Assembly (NCBI RefSeq): GCF_029543125.1
Contig: NZ_JARQWW010000002.1
Location: forward strand, 682,001-746,000
Source of the DNA: Caulobacter segnis
GTDB taxonomy: Bacteria; Pseudomonadota; Alphaproteobacteria; Caulobacterales; Caulobacteraceae
Direction of reading: 5' to 3'
DNA: 64,000 nucleotides
Each line of letters opens with the position of its first letter. Position 1 is the first letter of the stretch. The translations under genes were made by a program, and so were the position numbers. The notes under the pieces are model-generated. The model was not told the origin of the DNA. It did no database searches and was given only the letters and a program-made list of their open reading frames with translations. Positions 51,997 through 60,688 of this stretch are shown piece after piece.

Positions 51997-52275
51997 TTAC
52001 TTCTTCGCGACGGCGTCCTTCAGGGTCTTGGACGGACGGAAGCGAACGGCCTTCGTGGCCGCGATCTTGATGGTTTCGCCGGTGGCCGGGTTGCGGCCTT
52101 CGCGAGCGGCGCGGTCGGCCACGTCGAAGATGCCCAGGCCCGACAGGCGGACGTCTTCGCCCTTCACCAGGGTCGCTTGGATGGTCGACAGGAACGCGTC
52201 GAGGACGCGGCCGGCTTCAGCTTGCGAAACGCCGGCTTCCTTGGCGGCCGCGGCGATCAGTTCGGATTGGTTCAC
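51997..52275 (-). CDS. hup: DNA-binding protein HU
   Basis: Histone-like nucleoid protein of 92 aa that bends DNA and can assist initiation at oriC. The N-terminal helices MNQSELIAAAAKEAGVSQAEAGRVLDAFL and the DNA-binding arm GRNPATGETIKIAATKAVRFRPSKTLKDAV are typical of HU. The start is a GTG at 52275 with AAGGAG 7 nt upstream. It lies between secB and dnaQ, only about 4 kb from the origin. Confidence 0.97.
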   Translation of the reverse strand: MNQSELIAAAAKEAGVSQAEAGRVLDAFLSTIQATLVKGEDVRLSGLGIFDVADRAAREGRNPATGETIKIAATKAVRFRPSKTLKDAVAKK

Positions 52276-52348
52276 GTCAAATCTCCTTGGTTGAACCGGG
52301 ATTTTCTCTCACGACGGTCACGGCCGGCGTGGCGAGATGGGGTTGCGG

Positions 52349-53047
52349 CTATAGTCCGACCTTCAGCCAGACAGCCTTGTCCTTGAGGGTCGCCGCTACG
52401 AATTCGGCGTGGGCGGCGCGTTCAGCGTCGGTGGAGCGGGGCGCCAGCGGCCGGGGCCGTTCGCCATAACCGCCGGCCATCGCCGCGGAGACCGCCAGAG
52501 CGGCGGTCGAGTGGGTGAGATCCAGAGCGCGTTCCTTGCCGCCCTGCAACTCCAGATAAACCTCGGCCAGCAGATGGGCGTCGATCAGCGCCCCGTGCTT
52601 GTCGCGGCTTTCCAGCGAGATCTTGAAGCGTTTGCACAGCGCATCGAGCGAATTGTACATGCCGGGGAAGCGCTTCTTGGCCAGGGCCAGGGTGTCGACC
52701 CAGCGCTCCTCGTGCATCAAGGCGCGGCCGCAGCGGCCCATCTCGTAATTGACGAAATTACGGTCGAAGGCCGCGTTGTGGGCCACGATCACGGCGTCGC
52801 CGACGAATTCGGCGAAGCGGTCGGCGATCTCGGCGAACTTGGGCTTGCCCTTCAGGAAGGCGCCCGACAGGCCGTGGACCTTCTCGGCCTCGGCCGGCAT
52901 GTCGCGCTCGGGATCGACATATTCGTGGAAGGATCGGCCGGTGGGAATGAAGTCCACCACCTCGATGCAGCCGATTTCAACCAGACGATCGCCCTTCAGC
53001 GGATCGAAGCCGGTGGTTTCGGTGTCGAGGATGATCTCACGCGCCAT
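52349..53047 (-). CDS. dnaQ: DNA polymerase III epsilon subunit (3'-5' proofreading exonuclease)
   Basis: Proofreading subunit of the replicative polymerase. Exonuclease motifs are DTETTGFDP (Exo I), HNAAFDRNFVNYE (Exo II) and DKHGALIDAHLLAEVYLEL (Exo III with the conserved His-Asp). 232 aa from ATG 53047, which excludes an antisense-like extension into coaE. The C-terminal ~40 residues would bind the polymerase subunit. Part of the minus-strand cluster next to the origin. Confidence 0.97.
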   Translation of the reverse strand: MAREIILDTETTGFDPLKGDRLVEIGCIEVVDFIPTGRSFHEYVDPERDMPAEAEKVHGLSGAFLKGKPKFAEIADRFAEFVGDAVIVAHNAAFDRNFVNYEMGRCGRALMHEERWVDTLALAKKRFPGMYNSLDALCKRFKISLESRDKHGALIDAHLLAEVYLELQGGKERALDLTHSTAALAVSAAMAGGYGERPRPLAPRSTDAERAAHAEFVAATLKDKAVWLKVGL

Positions 53048-53078
53048 GGCGATTCCATGCCGATGTTCGTCAGCCGCA

Positions 53079-53681
53079 TCAAGCTGAACGAGGCTGAAAC
53101 CGCACGCTGGCAAGGATTTTTCGCACTTCGGCCCGGGCGAAATCGAGTCCTTGGGCCGTATCCACCACAAAATCGGCCCTTCGTCGCTTCTCGGCGTCCG
53201 GCAACTGGCGGTGGAGAATGGCCTGCAGTTTCGCTTCGGTCATGTCCGGCCGGGCCAAAACACGCTGGCGTTGGACCTCCGCGGGGGCGGAAACCACCAC
53301 CACCTTGTCCACCTTGCCCTCCCCGCCGGTCTCGTAGAGCAGCGGGATATCCAGCAGAACCACGTCGGCGCCGGCCGCTTCCGCCTTTTCGAAGAAGGCG
53401 GCGCGGGTCTGGGCGACCAGGGGGTGCACGATCGCCTCCAGCTTCTGGAGGGCCTCCGGCTTGCCGACCACCTGGGCGCTGAGCGCGGCGCGATCGATGG
53501 CGCCGTCCTTCACCACGCCCGGAAAGGCCGCGCCCACCGGGCCGACCGCTGCACCGCCGTTTGCATAAAGACGGTGAACCTCAGCGTCGGCGTCATAGAC
53601 AGGCACGCCCTCGGCCGCGAACATGGCCGCAGTGGTGGACTTGCCCATGCCGATGGACCCGGTGAGGCCAAGCAGGATCAT
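53079..53681 (-). CDS. coaE: Dephospho-CoA kinase
   Basis: Final step of CoA synthesis, phosphorylating the 3'-OH of dephospho-CoA. The P-loop is [17 protein letters not shown], with the substrate motif [13 protein letters not shown] and the [13 protein letters not shown] core. 200 aa. The ATG at 53681 overlaps the aroE stop (ATGA). It complements coaBC in this window. Confidence 0.97.
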   Translation of the reverse strand: MILLGLTGSIGMGKSTTAAMFAAEGVPVYDADAEVHRLYANGGAAVGPVGAAFPGVVKDGAIDRAALSAQVVGKPEALQKLEAIVHPLVAQTRAAFFEKAEAAGADVVLLDIPLLYETGGEGKVDKVVVVSAPAEVQRQRVLARPDMTEAKLQAILHRQLPDAEKRRRADFVVDTAQGLDFARAEVRKILASVRFQPRSA

Positions 53682-54520
53682 TGATCCAGAGCCTTCAACG
53701 CCAGGGCTCGGACATCCACTGAAGCCGGCGGAACTTGGCCGAAGAAGGCCTCGAAGCTGGGCACGGCCTGACGGACCAGCATCTCCAGACCGTCCACGGT
53801 CCGGCGGCCGCTGGCGGCGGCGCGTTCGAGGAATTCGGTGCGCAGCGGCTTGAAGACCATGTCCATGACCACGGCCGAGGCCGGCGCCGCATCCAGATCC
53901 ACATCAGGGCCAGCGCGGCCGCCGAGCCCCAGGGAGGTGGCGTTCACCACCAGGGCCGCGTCGGCCAGAGCCGCCGGCGCGTCATCCCAGGCATGAGCGC
54001 TGCAGCCGGCGCCCATCTCGGCGGCGATCTCCTGAGCTCGGGCCAGGGTGCGATTGATGATGCGGACCGACGGCGCTCCAGCCTCGATCAGGGCCGCGGC
54101 CGCGCCTCGCGCGGCGCCGCCGGCCCCCAGCAGAACGACCGGACCCGTCTTCGCCTCATAATTTGCCTGAGCCTTGAGCGCCTCAAGCAAGCCCACGCCG
54201 TCCGTATTGTCGGCGAAGATCGTACCATCGGGACGAAACAGCAACAGGTTCGAGGCGCCGGCCCGGCGCGCGACCGCCGAAGCCTCGTCCGCCAGGGCGA
54301 GCGCGCGTTCCTTGAACGGAATGGTGACGTTCAGCCCGCGCACCACGCCGCCGCGCAGGCCGTCGACGAAGGCTTCAAACCGACCTTCCGGCGGAGCGAA
54401 GGGCACATAGGCCGCGTCGATCCCGGCTTCGGCGATCCAGGCGTTGTGCAGAACCGGGCTGAGAGAGTGGGCGATGGGCTGGCCGCAAACGCCGGCGACC
54501 CGGGCGGCTCCGGTGATCAC
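53678..54520 (-). CDS. aroE: Shikimate dehydrogenase
   Basis: NADP-dependent reduction of 3-dehydroshikimate in aromatic amino-acid synthesis. Substrate-binding motifs are [14 protein letters not shown] and [11 protein letters not shown] (catalytic Lys), with [11 protein letters not shown]. The NADP loop is [15 protein letters not shown]. 280 aa from a GTG at 54520, chosen because it overlaps the maf stop (GTGA) and because upstream residues are unlike the family. Confidence 0.96.
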   Translation of the reverse strand: MITGAARVAGVCGQPIAHSLSPVLHNAWIAEAGIDAAYVPFAPPEGRFEAFVDGLRGGVVRGLNVTIPFKERALALADEASAVARRAGASNLLLFRPDGTIFADNTDGVGLLEALKAQANYEAKTGPVVLLGAGGAARGAAAALIEAGAPSVRIINRTLARAQEIAAEMGAGCSAHAWDDAPAALADAALVVNATSLGLGGRAGPDVDLDAAPASAVVMDMVFKPLRTEFLERAAASGRRTVDGLEMLVRQAVPSFEAFFGQVPPASVDVRALALKALDQ

Positions 54521-55110
54521 GAGGCGAGAACCTTGTGCAGGCGCAGGAAATCCAGCAGTCCCATCAGGGGCAGGCCGAGGATGGTGAAGTAGTCGCCGTC
54601 GATGCGGTCGAACAACTGAACGCCCTCGGTTTCCAGCATGTAGCAGCCCACGGAGCCGAGAATGACTTCGCCCTGGCGTTCGAGATAGCCGTCCAGCCAT
54701 TCGTCGCTGAACTCGCGCATCCGCAGGGTGGCGGTGGTCACTTCGCGCCAGATGGGTCGGCCGTCGCGGGCGACAACGAGGCCGGAATGCAGCTTGTGGC
54801 TTTTCCCGCGCAGGCTTTTCAGCCGTTCGCGCGCCTCGAACATGGTCGTGGCCTTGTCGTAGAGCTGACCGTCCAAGTCGAGGGTCTGGTCAGCGCCGAT
54901 CACCAAGCCGGGGCGCTTGGTCGACACCTTCACGGCCTTCAGCTCGGCCAGGGCGTCGGCGATTTCGCGGGGCGTGGCCTTGTCGGCGAGCAGGGACGCC
55001 TTGGCGGCGTCTTCATCCACACCGGCGCCGACCGCCTCGAAAGGCACGCCTGCATTGGTCAGAAGCTGGGTGCGGGCGGCGCTCTTCGACGCCAGGGTCA
55101 CCATCGTCAT
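54517..55110 (-). CDS. maf: Maf-like nucleotide pyrophosphatase
   Basis: Maf/YceF/YhdE-type house-cleaning nucleoside triphosphate pyrophosphatase acting on modified nucleotides. The N-terminal [21 protein letters not shown], the [16 protein letters not shown] motif and [30 protein letters not shown] are family marks. Several near start codons exist (TTG 55116, ATG 55110, ATG 55104). I chose ATG 55110, 2 bases after the ppsR stop; 197 aa. Coupled to aroE. Confidence 0.95.
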   Translation of the reverse strand: MTMVTLASKSAARTQLLTNAGVPFEAVGAGVDEDAAKASLLADKATPREIADALAELKAVKVSTKRPGLVIGADQTLDLDGQLYDKATTMFEARERLKSLRGKSHKLHSGLVVARDGRPIWREVTTATLRMREFSDEWLDGYLERQGEVILGSVGCYMLETEGVQLFDRIDGDYFTILGLPLMGLLDFLRLHKVLAS

Positions 55111-55112
55111 AC

Positions 55113-56003
55113 TCAAATCTCAACCTGGCCGCGGCCGCCATACAGAAGGTTCATGATCGCCGCGGCGGTCTCCTCGATGGAGCGGCGGGTGACGTCGATC
55201 ACCGGCCAGCCCATGCGTTCGAAAAGCCGGCGAGCCTGGATGATTTCGGACCGTACGGCCTCCACATCCACATAGTCGCTTTCGCGATCCTCGCGCAGAG
55301 ACAGCAGGCGGTTGCGGCGGATCTGGATCAGCCTGTCCGGCGAGGCGGTGAGGCCGACGATCAGCTTGCCCTTGGCGTCGAACAGCTTCTGCGGCGGCGC
55401 CTGGCCCGGGACCAGCGGCACATTGGCGGCGCGGATGCCGCGATGGGCCAGATAGATGGAGGTCGGAGTCTTGGAGGTGCGGGACACCCCCACCAGGATC
55501 ACATCCGCCTGCTCCAGGTCCTGGCCGCCGGCGCCGTCATCATTGGCGATGGCGTAATTCAGGGCCTCGATCCGGTCGAAATAATCGTTGTCCAGCGCAT
55601 GCTGAGCGCCGACCCGGGTGGAGATCTTGGCGCCCAGATAACGGGACATGGCCGAAACCACCGGATCCAGAGCGGCGATGCAGGGCATCTCCAGGCGTCG
55701 GCAGCCATCCTCCAGCGCGGCGCGAAGACCAGCATCGACGATGGTGTGCATGACGATGCCCGGTGCGCCGGAAATCTCCTCCAGGGCCCGTTCCAGCTGA
55801 CGGGTGGATCGGATCAGGGCGTAGATGTGCTCGATCGGCAGCACGTCGTTGAAGCGGGCGCAGACCGCGCGCGCCATGGCGTTCAACGTCTCGCCGGTGG
55901 AATCCGACACCAGGTGGATATGGAAGTAGGTCGAGACCCGAGGCCGTTCGACCCGTTCCTCATCTCCGCCCTGTGGATGCGCCGTTAATGGTTGCTTAAC
56001 CAA
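55113..56003 (-). CDS. ppsR: Pyruvate,phosphate dikinase / PEP synthase regulatory protein (PSRP, DUF299)
   Basis: Bifunctional kinase/pyrophosphorylase family that reversibly phosphorylates PPDK or PEP synthase on threonine. HIHLVSDSTGETLNAMARA and the P-loop GVSRTSKTPTSIYLA are diagnostic. 296 aa. The only in-frame start codon before the conserved region is TTG at 56003, so the N-terminal ~25 residues are uncertain. This start lies within the origin, overlapping a CtrA box and a DnaA-box-like site, so replication proteins may affect its expression. First gene of a run ppsR-maf-aroE-coaE-dnaQ leading away from the origin. Confidence 0.93.
   Translation of the reverse strand: MVKQPLTAHPQGGDEERVERPRVSTYFHIHLVSDSTGETLNAMARAVCARFNDVLPIEHIYALIRSTRQLERALEEISGAPGIVMHTIVDAGLRAALEDGCRRLEMPCIAALDPVVSAMSRYLGAKISTRVGAQHALDNDYFDRIEALNYAIANDDGAGGQDLEQADVILVGVSRTSKTPTSIYLAHRGIRAANVPLVPGQAPPQKLFDAKGKLIVGLTASPDRLIQIRRNRLLSLREDRESDYVDVEAVRSEIIQARRLFERMGWPVIDVTRRSIEETAAAIMNLLYGGRGQVEI
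55972..55980 (-). promoter_or_regulatory. DnaA-box-like site (GCATCCACA)
   Basis: On the minus strand reads GCATCCACA, sharing ATCCACA with the TGATCCACA-type boxes of Caulobacter. It lies inside the first codons of ppsR. Confidence 0.5.
55985..55999. promoter_or_regulatory. CtrA box 1 (TTAA-N7-TTAA)
   Basis: TTAATGGTTGCTTAA is a perfect CtrA full site. It overlaps the start of ppsR (TTG at 56003). Confidence 0.85.
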
Positions 56004-56168
56004 AGTTCGTCTCTCTGGGGATCAGCGGGCAGAAAACCGCGCGTCGCAATCTTTGCCAAGCGCGCCGGTTGAGAACCACCCCTCTTGCTGTCTTGTAAAT
56101 CCCCAGGAGCGGTCCGTTCCAGGTCGATCCCCCGCGTCTTGTCGGATGGGCTTGGGGACAGGCATAGC

Positions 56169-56177
56169 TGATCCACC
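56169..56177 (+). promoter_or_regulatory. DnaA box (TGATCCACC)
   Basis: One mismatch from the Caulobacter G-box TGATCCACA; 21 bases before CtrA box 2. Confidence 0.65.
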
Positions 56178-56197
56178 TCTCCGCGCACGGGTTCGAA

Positions 56198-56212
56198 TTA
56201 AGATTTCCTTAA
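56198..56212. promoter_or_regulatory. CtrA box 2 (TTAA-N7-TTAA)
   Basis: TTAAGATTTCCTTAA is a perfect CtrA full site in the middle of the origin, within an AT-rich patch. Confidence 0.88.
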
Positions 56213-56233
56213 GGAATTGGGCAGGTTGTCGAC

Positions 56234-56251
56234 TTGTCCACGATCTCCACA
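56234..56251 (+). promoter_or_regulatory. Two adjacent weak DnaA boxes
   Basis: TTGTCCACG (56234-56242) is directly followed by ATCTCCACA (56243-56251). Each has two mismatches to TTATCCACA, so they may be weak sites. Confidence 0.5.
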
Positions 56252-56371
56252 GCCGAGGTCTGGAACTGTGGGCGGGTCTGGGCGCGAATATCGGGAGACT
56301 GGTGGGACAAGGGCGCGCCGAGAACGCTTTTCCCCATCATCCACCTGACCAGCACCTTCCTCCATTCTTCC

Positions 56372-56386
56372 TTAAAATCTTATTAA
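56372..56386. promoter_or_regulatory. CtrA box 3 (TTAA-N7-TTAA)
   Basis: TTAAAATCTTATTAA is a perfect CtrA full site about 80 bases before hemE, in the most AT-rich part of the origin. It may also control the hemE promoter. Confidence 0.88.
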
Positions 56387-56466
56387 GATAAGAAAGGAGG
56401 GAAGGGACGGGACCTGATCGGACCTTCGGACTTGAGCCTTCGAGCGGGACCCGGTTTAAGGCGGGA

Positions 56467-57507
56467 ATGACCGACCAGGCTCCGACGACCCCGACTCCGA
56501 AATTCCTCTCCGTGCTCGCCGGGCAAAGGGCCGAACGCCCGCCTGTATGGTTCATGCGGCAGGCTGGGCGTTATCTGCCGGAGTATCGGGCCCTTCGCGC
56601 CACGACCCCGGATTTCATCAGCTTCTGCCTGGATTCGGAGAAAGCCGCCGAGGCGACCCTGCAACCCATGCGGCGGTTCCCGTTCGACGCCTCCATCGTC
56701 TTCGCGGACATTCTCCTGATCCCCCGGGCCCTTGGGCAGGACGTGTGGTTCGAGGCAGGCGAGGGTCCGAAGCTTGGGGAGCTGCCGAGCCTGGACGTCA
56801 TCGAGGGCAAGGTGGACGGCGCCGCCGAAGCGCTGAGAGCCGTCGGGAACACGCTTTCCATCGTCCGTGAGGCTCTGGAGCCGGAACGGGCCCTGATCGG
56901 CTTCGCGGGCGCTCCCTGGACCGTGGCGACCTATATGATCGAAGGAGGCTCCTCCGATCGGTCCAAGGCCCGCACCTTCGCCTACGAACAGCCGGAGGAG
57001 ATGGAGCGTCTGTTGAACGCCCTGGCCGACAGCACCGCCCTCTATCTGGCCATGCAGGCGCGGTCAGGCGCCCAGGCCCTGAAGATTTTCGAGAGCTGGG
57101 CGGAGGGGCTGCCCGAGGATCTGTTCGAGAAACTGGTCATTCGCCCGCACCAGCGGATCATCAGCCGCCTTCGAGCGGAAGGGATCGACACGCCGGTGAT
57201 CGGCTTCCCCCGTGGTTCGGCCGCCTATGCCGAACGGTACGCCATGAAGGTGGATGTGCAGGGCGTGGCCCTCGACACCGCCTGCCCGGCTCTGACCGGC
57301 CAGCGGGTTCAGGCCGTGAAGCCGATCCAGGGCGCGCTGGACCCTCTGCTTCTGCGGGCCGGGGGCGAGGCGTTGGATATCCGCGTCCAACAGATGCTCG
57401 AGCAGTGGGGCGGCGGTCCCTACATCTTCAATCTGGGCCACGGCATCCTGCAGGATACGCCGATCGCGCATGTGGAGCGCGTTCTGGCCAGGGTCACCGG
57501 CAAATGA
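56467..57507 (+). CDS. hemE: Uroporphyrinogen III decarboxylase
   Basis: Converts uroporphyrinogen III to coproporphyrinogen III in heme synthesis. The signature PPVWFMRQAGRYLPEYR is near residue 20, and FAGAPWTVATYMIEGG marks the second conserved region. The catalytic Asp is in FADILLIPRALG. 346 aa. ATG 56467 directly follows the origin. Its stop overlaps the hemH start (ATGA), making hemE-hemH-hemJ an operon whose promoter lies in oriC. Confidence 0.98.
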   Translation: MTDQAPTTPTPKFLSVLAGQRAERPPVWFMRQAGRYLPEYRALRATTPDFISFCLDSEKAAEATLQPMRRFPFDASIVFADILLIPRALGQDVWFEAGEGPKLGELPSLDVIEGKVDGAAEALRAVGNTLSIVREALEPERALIGFAGAPWTVATYMIEGGSSDRSKARTFAYEQPEEMERLLNALADSTALYLAMQARSGAQALKIFESWAEGLPEDLFEKLVIRPHQRIISRLRAEGIDTPVIGFPRGSAAYAERYAMKVDVQGVALDTACPALTGQRVQAVKPIQGALDPLLLRAGGEALDIRVQQMLEQWGGGPYIFNLGHGILQDTPIAHVERVLARVTGK

Positions 57508-58526
57508 GCCGGCGGGTCGCCGTCGTCCTGATGAACCTGGGCGGGCCGGATGGTCCGAAATCGGTCCAGCCGTTCCTGTTCAACCTGTTCCGCGATCCGG
57601 CGATCATCGGCTTGCCGGCGATCGCGCGCTACCCACTGGCGGCGCTGATCTCCACGAGTCGGCGCAAGGAAGCCACGGCCAACTACGCGATCATGGGCGG
57701 CGGCTCGCCGCTTCTTCCGGAGACGCAGGCCCAGGCGGATGCCCTGGAGGCGTCGCTGAAAGCCCGGGGCGTGGAGGCGAAGTGCTTCATCGCCATGCGC
57801 TATTGGCATCCGCTGACGGAGAATACCGCGCGGGACGTGGCGGCCTGGGCGCCGGACGAGGTGGTCCTGCTGCCGCTTTATCCGCAGTTCTCGACCACCA
57901 CGACGGACTCCTCGCTGAAGGCCTGGAAGAAGGCTTATCGCGGACCGGGCGTGGTGCGGACGGTTTGCTGCTATCCGACAATGGACGGCCTGGTCGAAGC
58001 ACACGCGCGAAAGATACTGACGGCCTACGAGGCGGCTGGACGGCCTGGCAAGGTGCGGCTGCTGTTTTCCGCCCACGGTTTGCCGCAAAAGGTGATCGAC
58101 GCGGGTGATCCTTATGAGCAGCAGATCCAGGCCACGGCCAAGGCTGTGGCGGATCGTCTGGGCGCGGGTTGGGATTGGCAGGTCTGTTACCAGAGCCGGG
58201 TAGGACCGCTGAGATGGCTTGGCCCGTCCACACCGGAGGCTATCGAAGAAGCTGTCGGCGAAGGCCTGGGTCTGGTGATCTGTCCGATCGCCTTCGTCTC
58301 CGAGCATGTGGAGACTTTGGTGGAGCTGGATCACGAATACGCCGATCTGGCCAAGGGCCTGGGCGCGTCCGCCTATGTGCGCGTTGCGGCCCTGGGGATC
58401 GAACCGGCCTTCATCAATGGACTGGCCGGACTTACTGTAGACGTTCTGGCGGAGGCGTCCGATGACTGGACGTGCGGGACCAACCAGCCGAAATGTGCTG
58501 AGCGGAGCAAGGGAGCGGCTCGATGA
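57504..58526 (+). CDS. hemH: Ferrochelatase
   Basis: Inserts Fe(II) into protoporphyrin IX. Key parts are VVLMNLGGPDGPKSVQPFLFNLFRDP, the RYWHPLTE region, the metal-binding His of LLFSAHGLPQKVIDAGDPYE and the Glu of FVSEHVETLVELD. The C-terminus has WTCGTNQPKCAERS, and there are vicinal Cys in RTVCCYPTMDG. Caulobacter ferrochelatase is known to carry a [2Fe-2S] cluster, and these cysteines are candidate ligands. 340 aa; coupled to hemE and hemJ. Confidence 0.97.
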   Translation: MSRRVAVVLMNLGGPDGPKSVQPFLFNLFRDPAIIGLPAIARYPLAALISTSRRKEATANYAIMGGGSPLLPETQAQADALEASLKARGVEAKCFIAMRYWHPLTENTARDVAAWAPDEVVLLPLYPQFSTTTTDSSLKAWKKAYRGPGVVRTVCCYPTMDGLVEAHARKILTAYEAAGRPGKVRLLFSAHGLPQKVIDAGDPYEQQIQATAKAVADRLGAGWDWQVCYQSRVGPLRWLGPSTPEAIEEAVGEGLGLVICPIAFVSEHVETLVELDHEYADLAKGLGASAYVRVAALGIEPAFINGLAGLTVDVLAEASDDWTCGTNQPKCAERSKGAAR

Positions 58527-58984
58527 CATGGCTGGCTGAGCGCTACGATCTTCTGCGGGGCCTTCACATTCTGGCGGTGATCGCCTGGATGGCGGGCCTG
58601 CTCTACCTGCCGCGGCTCTACGCCTACCACACCAAGGCGACGCCGGGCGGCGAGGCAGACCTGACCTTCCGCACCATGGAGGCCAAGCTCCTGCGGATCA
58701 TCATGACGCCCGCCATGGGCTTGGCCTGGATCTTCGGGGTTTGCCTGATCGCGGCCGACACGGTGCGCCTGGGCCATGACTTCCTGCTGCAGCCCTGGAT
58801 GCTGGTGAAATTGGCCGGGGTTCTTTTCCTGAGCGGGTGGCATGGCTATCTGTCGAAGGCGCGGAAGCTTTTCGCCGAGGGGCGCAACCAACGCAGCGAG
58901 AAATTCTGGCGCGCCACCAACGAGCTGCCCTTCCTGGCGGCTATTGTGATGGTCATCGCCGTGACGACCGAGTTCGGTCGCTAG
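58523..58984 (+). CDS. hemJ: Protoporphyrinogen oxidase HemJ
   Basis: Four-helix membrane protein oxidising protoporphyrinogen IX, used in bacteria without HemG/HemY. It begins with a short N-terminus then [29 protein letters not shown], where the conserved His of RGLHI is implicated in heme binding. Three further hydrophobic helices follow. 153 aa. ATGA overlap with hemH completes the last heme steps in one operon, although catalytic order is HemE, (HemF/N), HemJ, HemH. Confidence 0.94.
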   Translation: MTWLAERYDLLRGLHILAVIAWMAGLLYLPRLYAYHTKATPGGEADLTFRTMEAKLLRIIMTPAMGLAWIFGVCLIAADTVRLGHDFLLQPWMLVKLAGVLFLSGWHGYLSKARKLFAEGRNQRSEKFWRATNELPFLAAIVMVIAVTTEFGR

Positions 58985-59237
58985 ACACCTCAGCGACCGT
59001 GCGCCGCGCTTGACCGGCGCGGGCCGTTATGGTTCCCCTGCTGGCAAGCATGGGGCGGACGCTTCGTGTTCCCGCCTCTTTCCGGGTCGTGCGCGGTCCT
59101 CGCGCCCCTTAATGGCCCGGCTCCCGAATTTCGCGCCTTATGCGCAAACCAATCCGCCGGCCGAAGTCCTTTCGATCCCGGCTTCAGACAAGACCCAAGG
59201 CCCGCCTTGTGCGGGTCCGCATACCATTGAGTACGCC
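58985..59237 (+). promoter_or_regulatory. Long leader/intergenic region upstream of rho
   Basis: These 253 bases contain no convincing gene; an in-frame extension of rho is open from 59010 but lacks family similarity. Near 59199-59217 a GGCCCGC-CTTGT-GCGGGTC stem could form. Rho genes of many bacteria have long leaders subject to autoregulation; that this applies here is inference. Confidence 0.4.
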
Positions 59238-60647
59238 ATGCAAGACGAAAACATCCCCGAGACCGAAGTCCTGGAAACCGTGGCCACCGTTGAGCCGACG
59301 GCCGAGGAAGCGGTCATCGACATCGATTCCGATGAAGGCGACGACAACGCCGAGATCATCGCCGCCATCGCCGAGCTGGGCATCACCCGCATGTCGCTGC
59401 AGGAGCTGAAGGAGAAATCCCCGGCCGACCTGGTGGCGCTGGCCGAACGTCTCGAGATCGAGAACGCCAGCTCCATGCGCAAGCAGGACATGATGTTCGG
59501 CATTCTGAAGACCCTCGCCGACGAAGGCGTGGAGATCTTCGGCTCCGGCACCATGGAAGTTCTGCAGGATGGCTTCGGCTTCCTGCGCAGTCCGGAAGCC
59601 AACTACCTGCCGGGTCCGGACGACATCTATGTGTCCCCGTCTCAGATCCGAAAATTCGGCCTTCGCACCGGCGACAGCGTCGAGGGCGCCATCCGCGCGC
59701 CGCGTGAAGGCGAACGCTATTTCGCCCTGACCAGCGTTTCGAAGGTCAATTTCGAGAGCCCGGACAACGTCCGCCACAAGGTCGCCTTCGACAACCTGAC
59801 CCCGCTCTACCCGGACGAGCGCCTGGTCATGGAGATGCCGGACCCGACCCTGAAGGACCGCTCGGGCCGCGTAATCGACATCGTCGCGCCGCTCGGCAAG
59901 GGCCAGCGCTGCCTGATCGTCGCCCCGCCGCGCGTGGGTAAGACGGTGATGCTGCAGAACATCGCCAAGTCGATCGAGACCAATCACCCCGAGTGCTACC
60001 TGATCGTTCTGCTGATCGACGAGCGCCCGGAAGAAGTGACCGACATGCAGCGCACGGTGAAGGGCGAGGTCATCGCCTCGACCTTCGACGAGCCGGCCAC
60101 CCGCCACGTGCAAGTTGCTGAAATGGTTATCGAAAAGGCCAAGCGCCTGGTCGAGCACAAGCGCGATGTCGTGATCCTGCTGGACTCGGTCACCCGTCTT
60201 GGCCGGGCGTACAACACGGTGGTGCCGTCGTCCGGCAAGGTGCTGACCGGCGGTGTGGACGCCAACGCCCTGCAACGCCCCAAGCGCTTTTTCGGCGCCG
60301 CGCGGAATGTTGAGGAAGGGGGTTCGCTGTCGATCATCGCCACGGCCCTGATCGACACCGGCAGCCGCATGGACGAAGTGATCTTCGAAGAGTTCAAGGG
60401 CACGGGTAACTCGGAAATCGTTCTTGATCGGAAAGTGGCTGACAAGCGCATCTTCCCGGCCATCGACGTGCTCAAGTCGGGCACCCGCAAGGAAGAGCTC
60501 ATCACGCCGAAGGATCAGCTGCAGAAGACCTACGTCCTGCGCCGCATCCTCAACCCCATGGGTGCGTCCGACGCGATCGAGTTCCTGCTCGACAAGCTGC
60601 GCCAATCCAAGACCAACGGCGACTTCTTCCAATCCATGAACACCTGA
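59238..60647 (+). CDS. rho: Transcription termination factor Rho
   Basis: Hexameric RNA-dependent ATPase/helicase. The N-terminal acidic extension (residues ~1-45) is followed by the Rho_N helix bundle ([21 protein letters not shown]) and the RNA-binding OSB fold ([32 protein letters not shown]). Walker A APPRVGKT is at 229-236, Walker [17 protein letters not shown], and the Q/R-loops follow. ATG at 59238 (469 aa) is chosen because the preceding frame has no family character. Confidence 0.97.
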   Translation: MQDENIPETEVLETVATVEPTAEEAVIDIDSDEGDDNAEIIAAIAELGITRMSLQELKEKSPADLVALAERLEIENASSMRKQDMMFGILKTLADEGVEIFGSGTMEVLQDGFGFLRSPEANYLPGPDDIYVSPSQIRKFGLRTGDSVEGAIRAPREGERYFALTSVSKVNFESPDNVRHKVAFDNLTPLYPDERLVMEMPDPTLKDRSGRVIDIVAPLGKGQRCLIVAPPRVGKTVMLQNIAKSIETNHPECYLIVLLIDERPEEVTDMQRTVKGEVIASTFDEPATRHVQVAEMVIEKAKRLVEHKRDVVILLDSVTRLGRAYNTVVPSSGKVLTGGVDANALQRPKRFFGAARNVEEGGSLSIIATALIDTGSRMDEVIFEEFKGTGNSEIVLDRKVADKRIFPAIDVLKSGTRKEELITPKDQLQKTYVLRRILNPMGASDAIEFLLDKLRQSKTNGDFFQSMNT

Positions 60648-60688
60648 TCTAGCCTCCGTTTCGAAAAGAAACGGGGAGCTGATCAGGC

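Larger units (their letters stand above)
55972..56466. other. Chromosomal replication origin region (Cori-type oriC)
   Basis: Between ppsR and hemE lie 463 non-coding bases, the same neighbours as the Caulobacter crescentus origin. The region holds three perfect CtrA boxes (55985-55999, 56198-56212, 56372-56386). DnaA-box-like sites are at 55972-55980, 56169-56177, 56234-56242 and 56243-56251. AT-rich tracts occur around 56198-56216 and 56365-56395 in an otherwise GC-rich sequence. No GANTC site was seen within it. Origin function is inferred from context and motifs. Confidence 0.88.
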
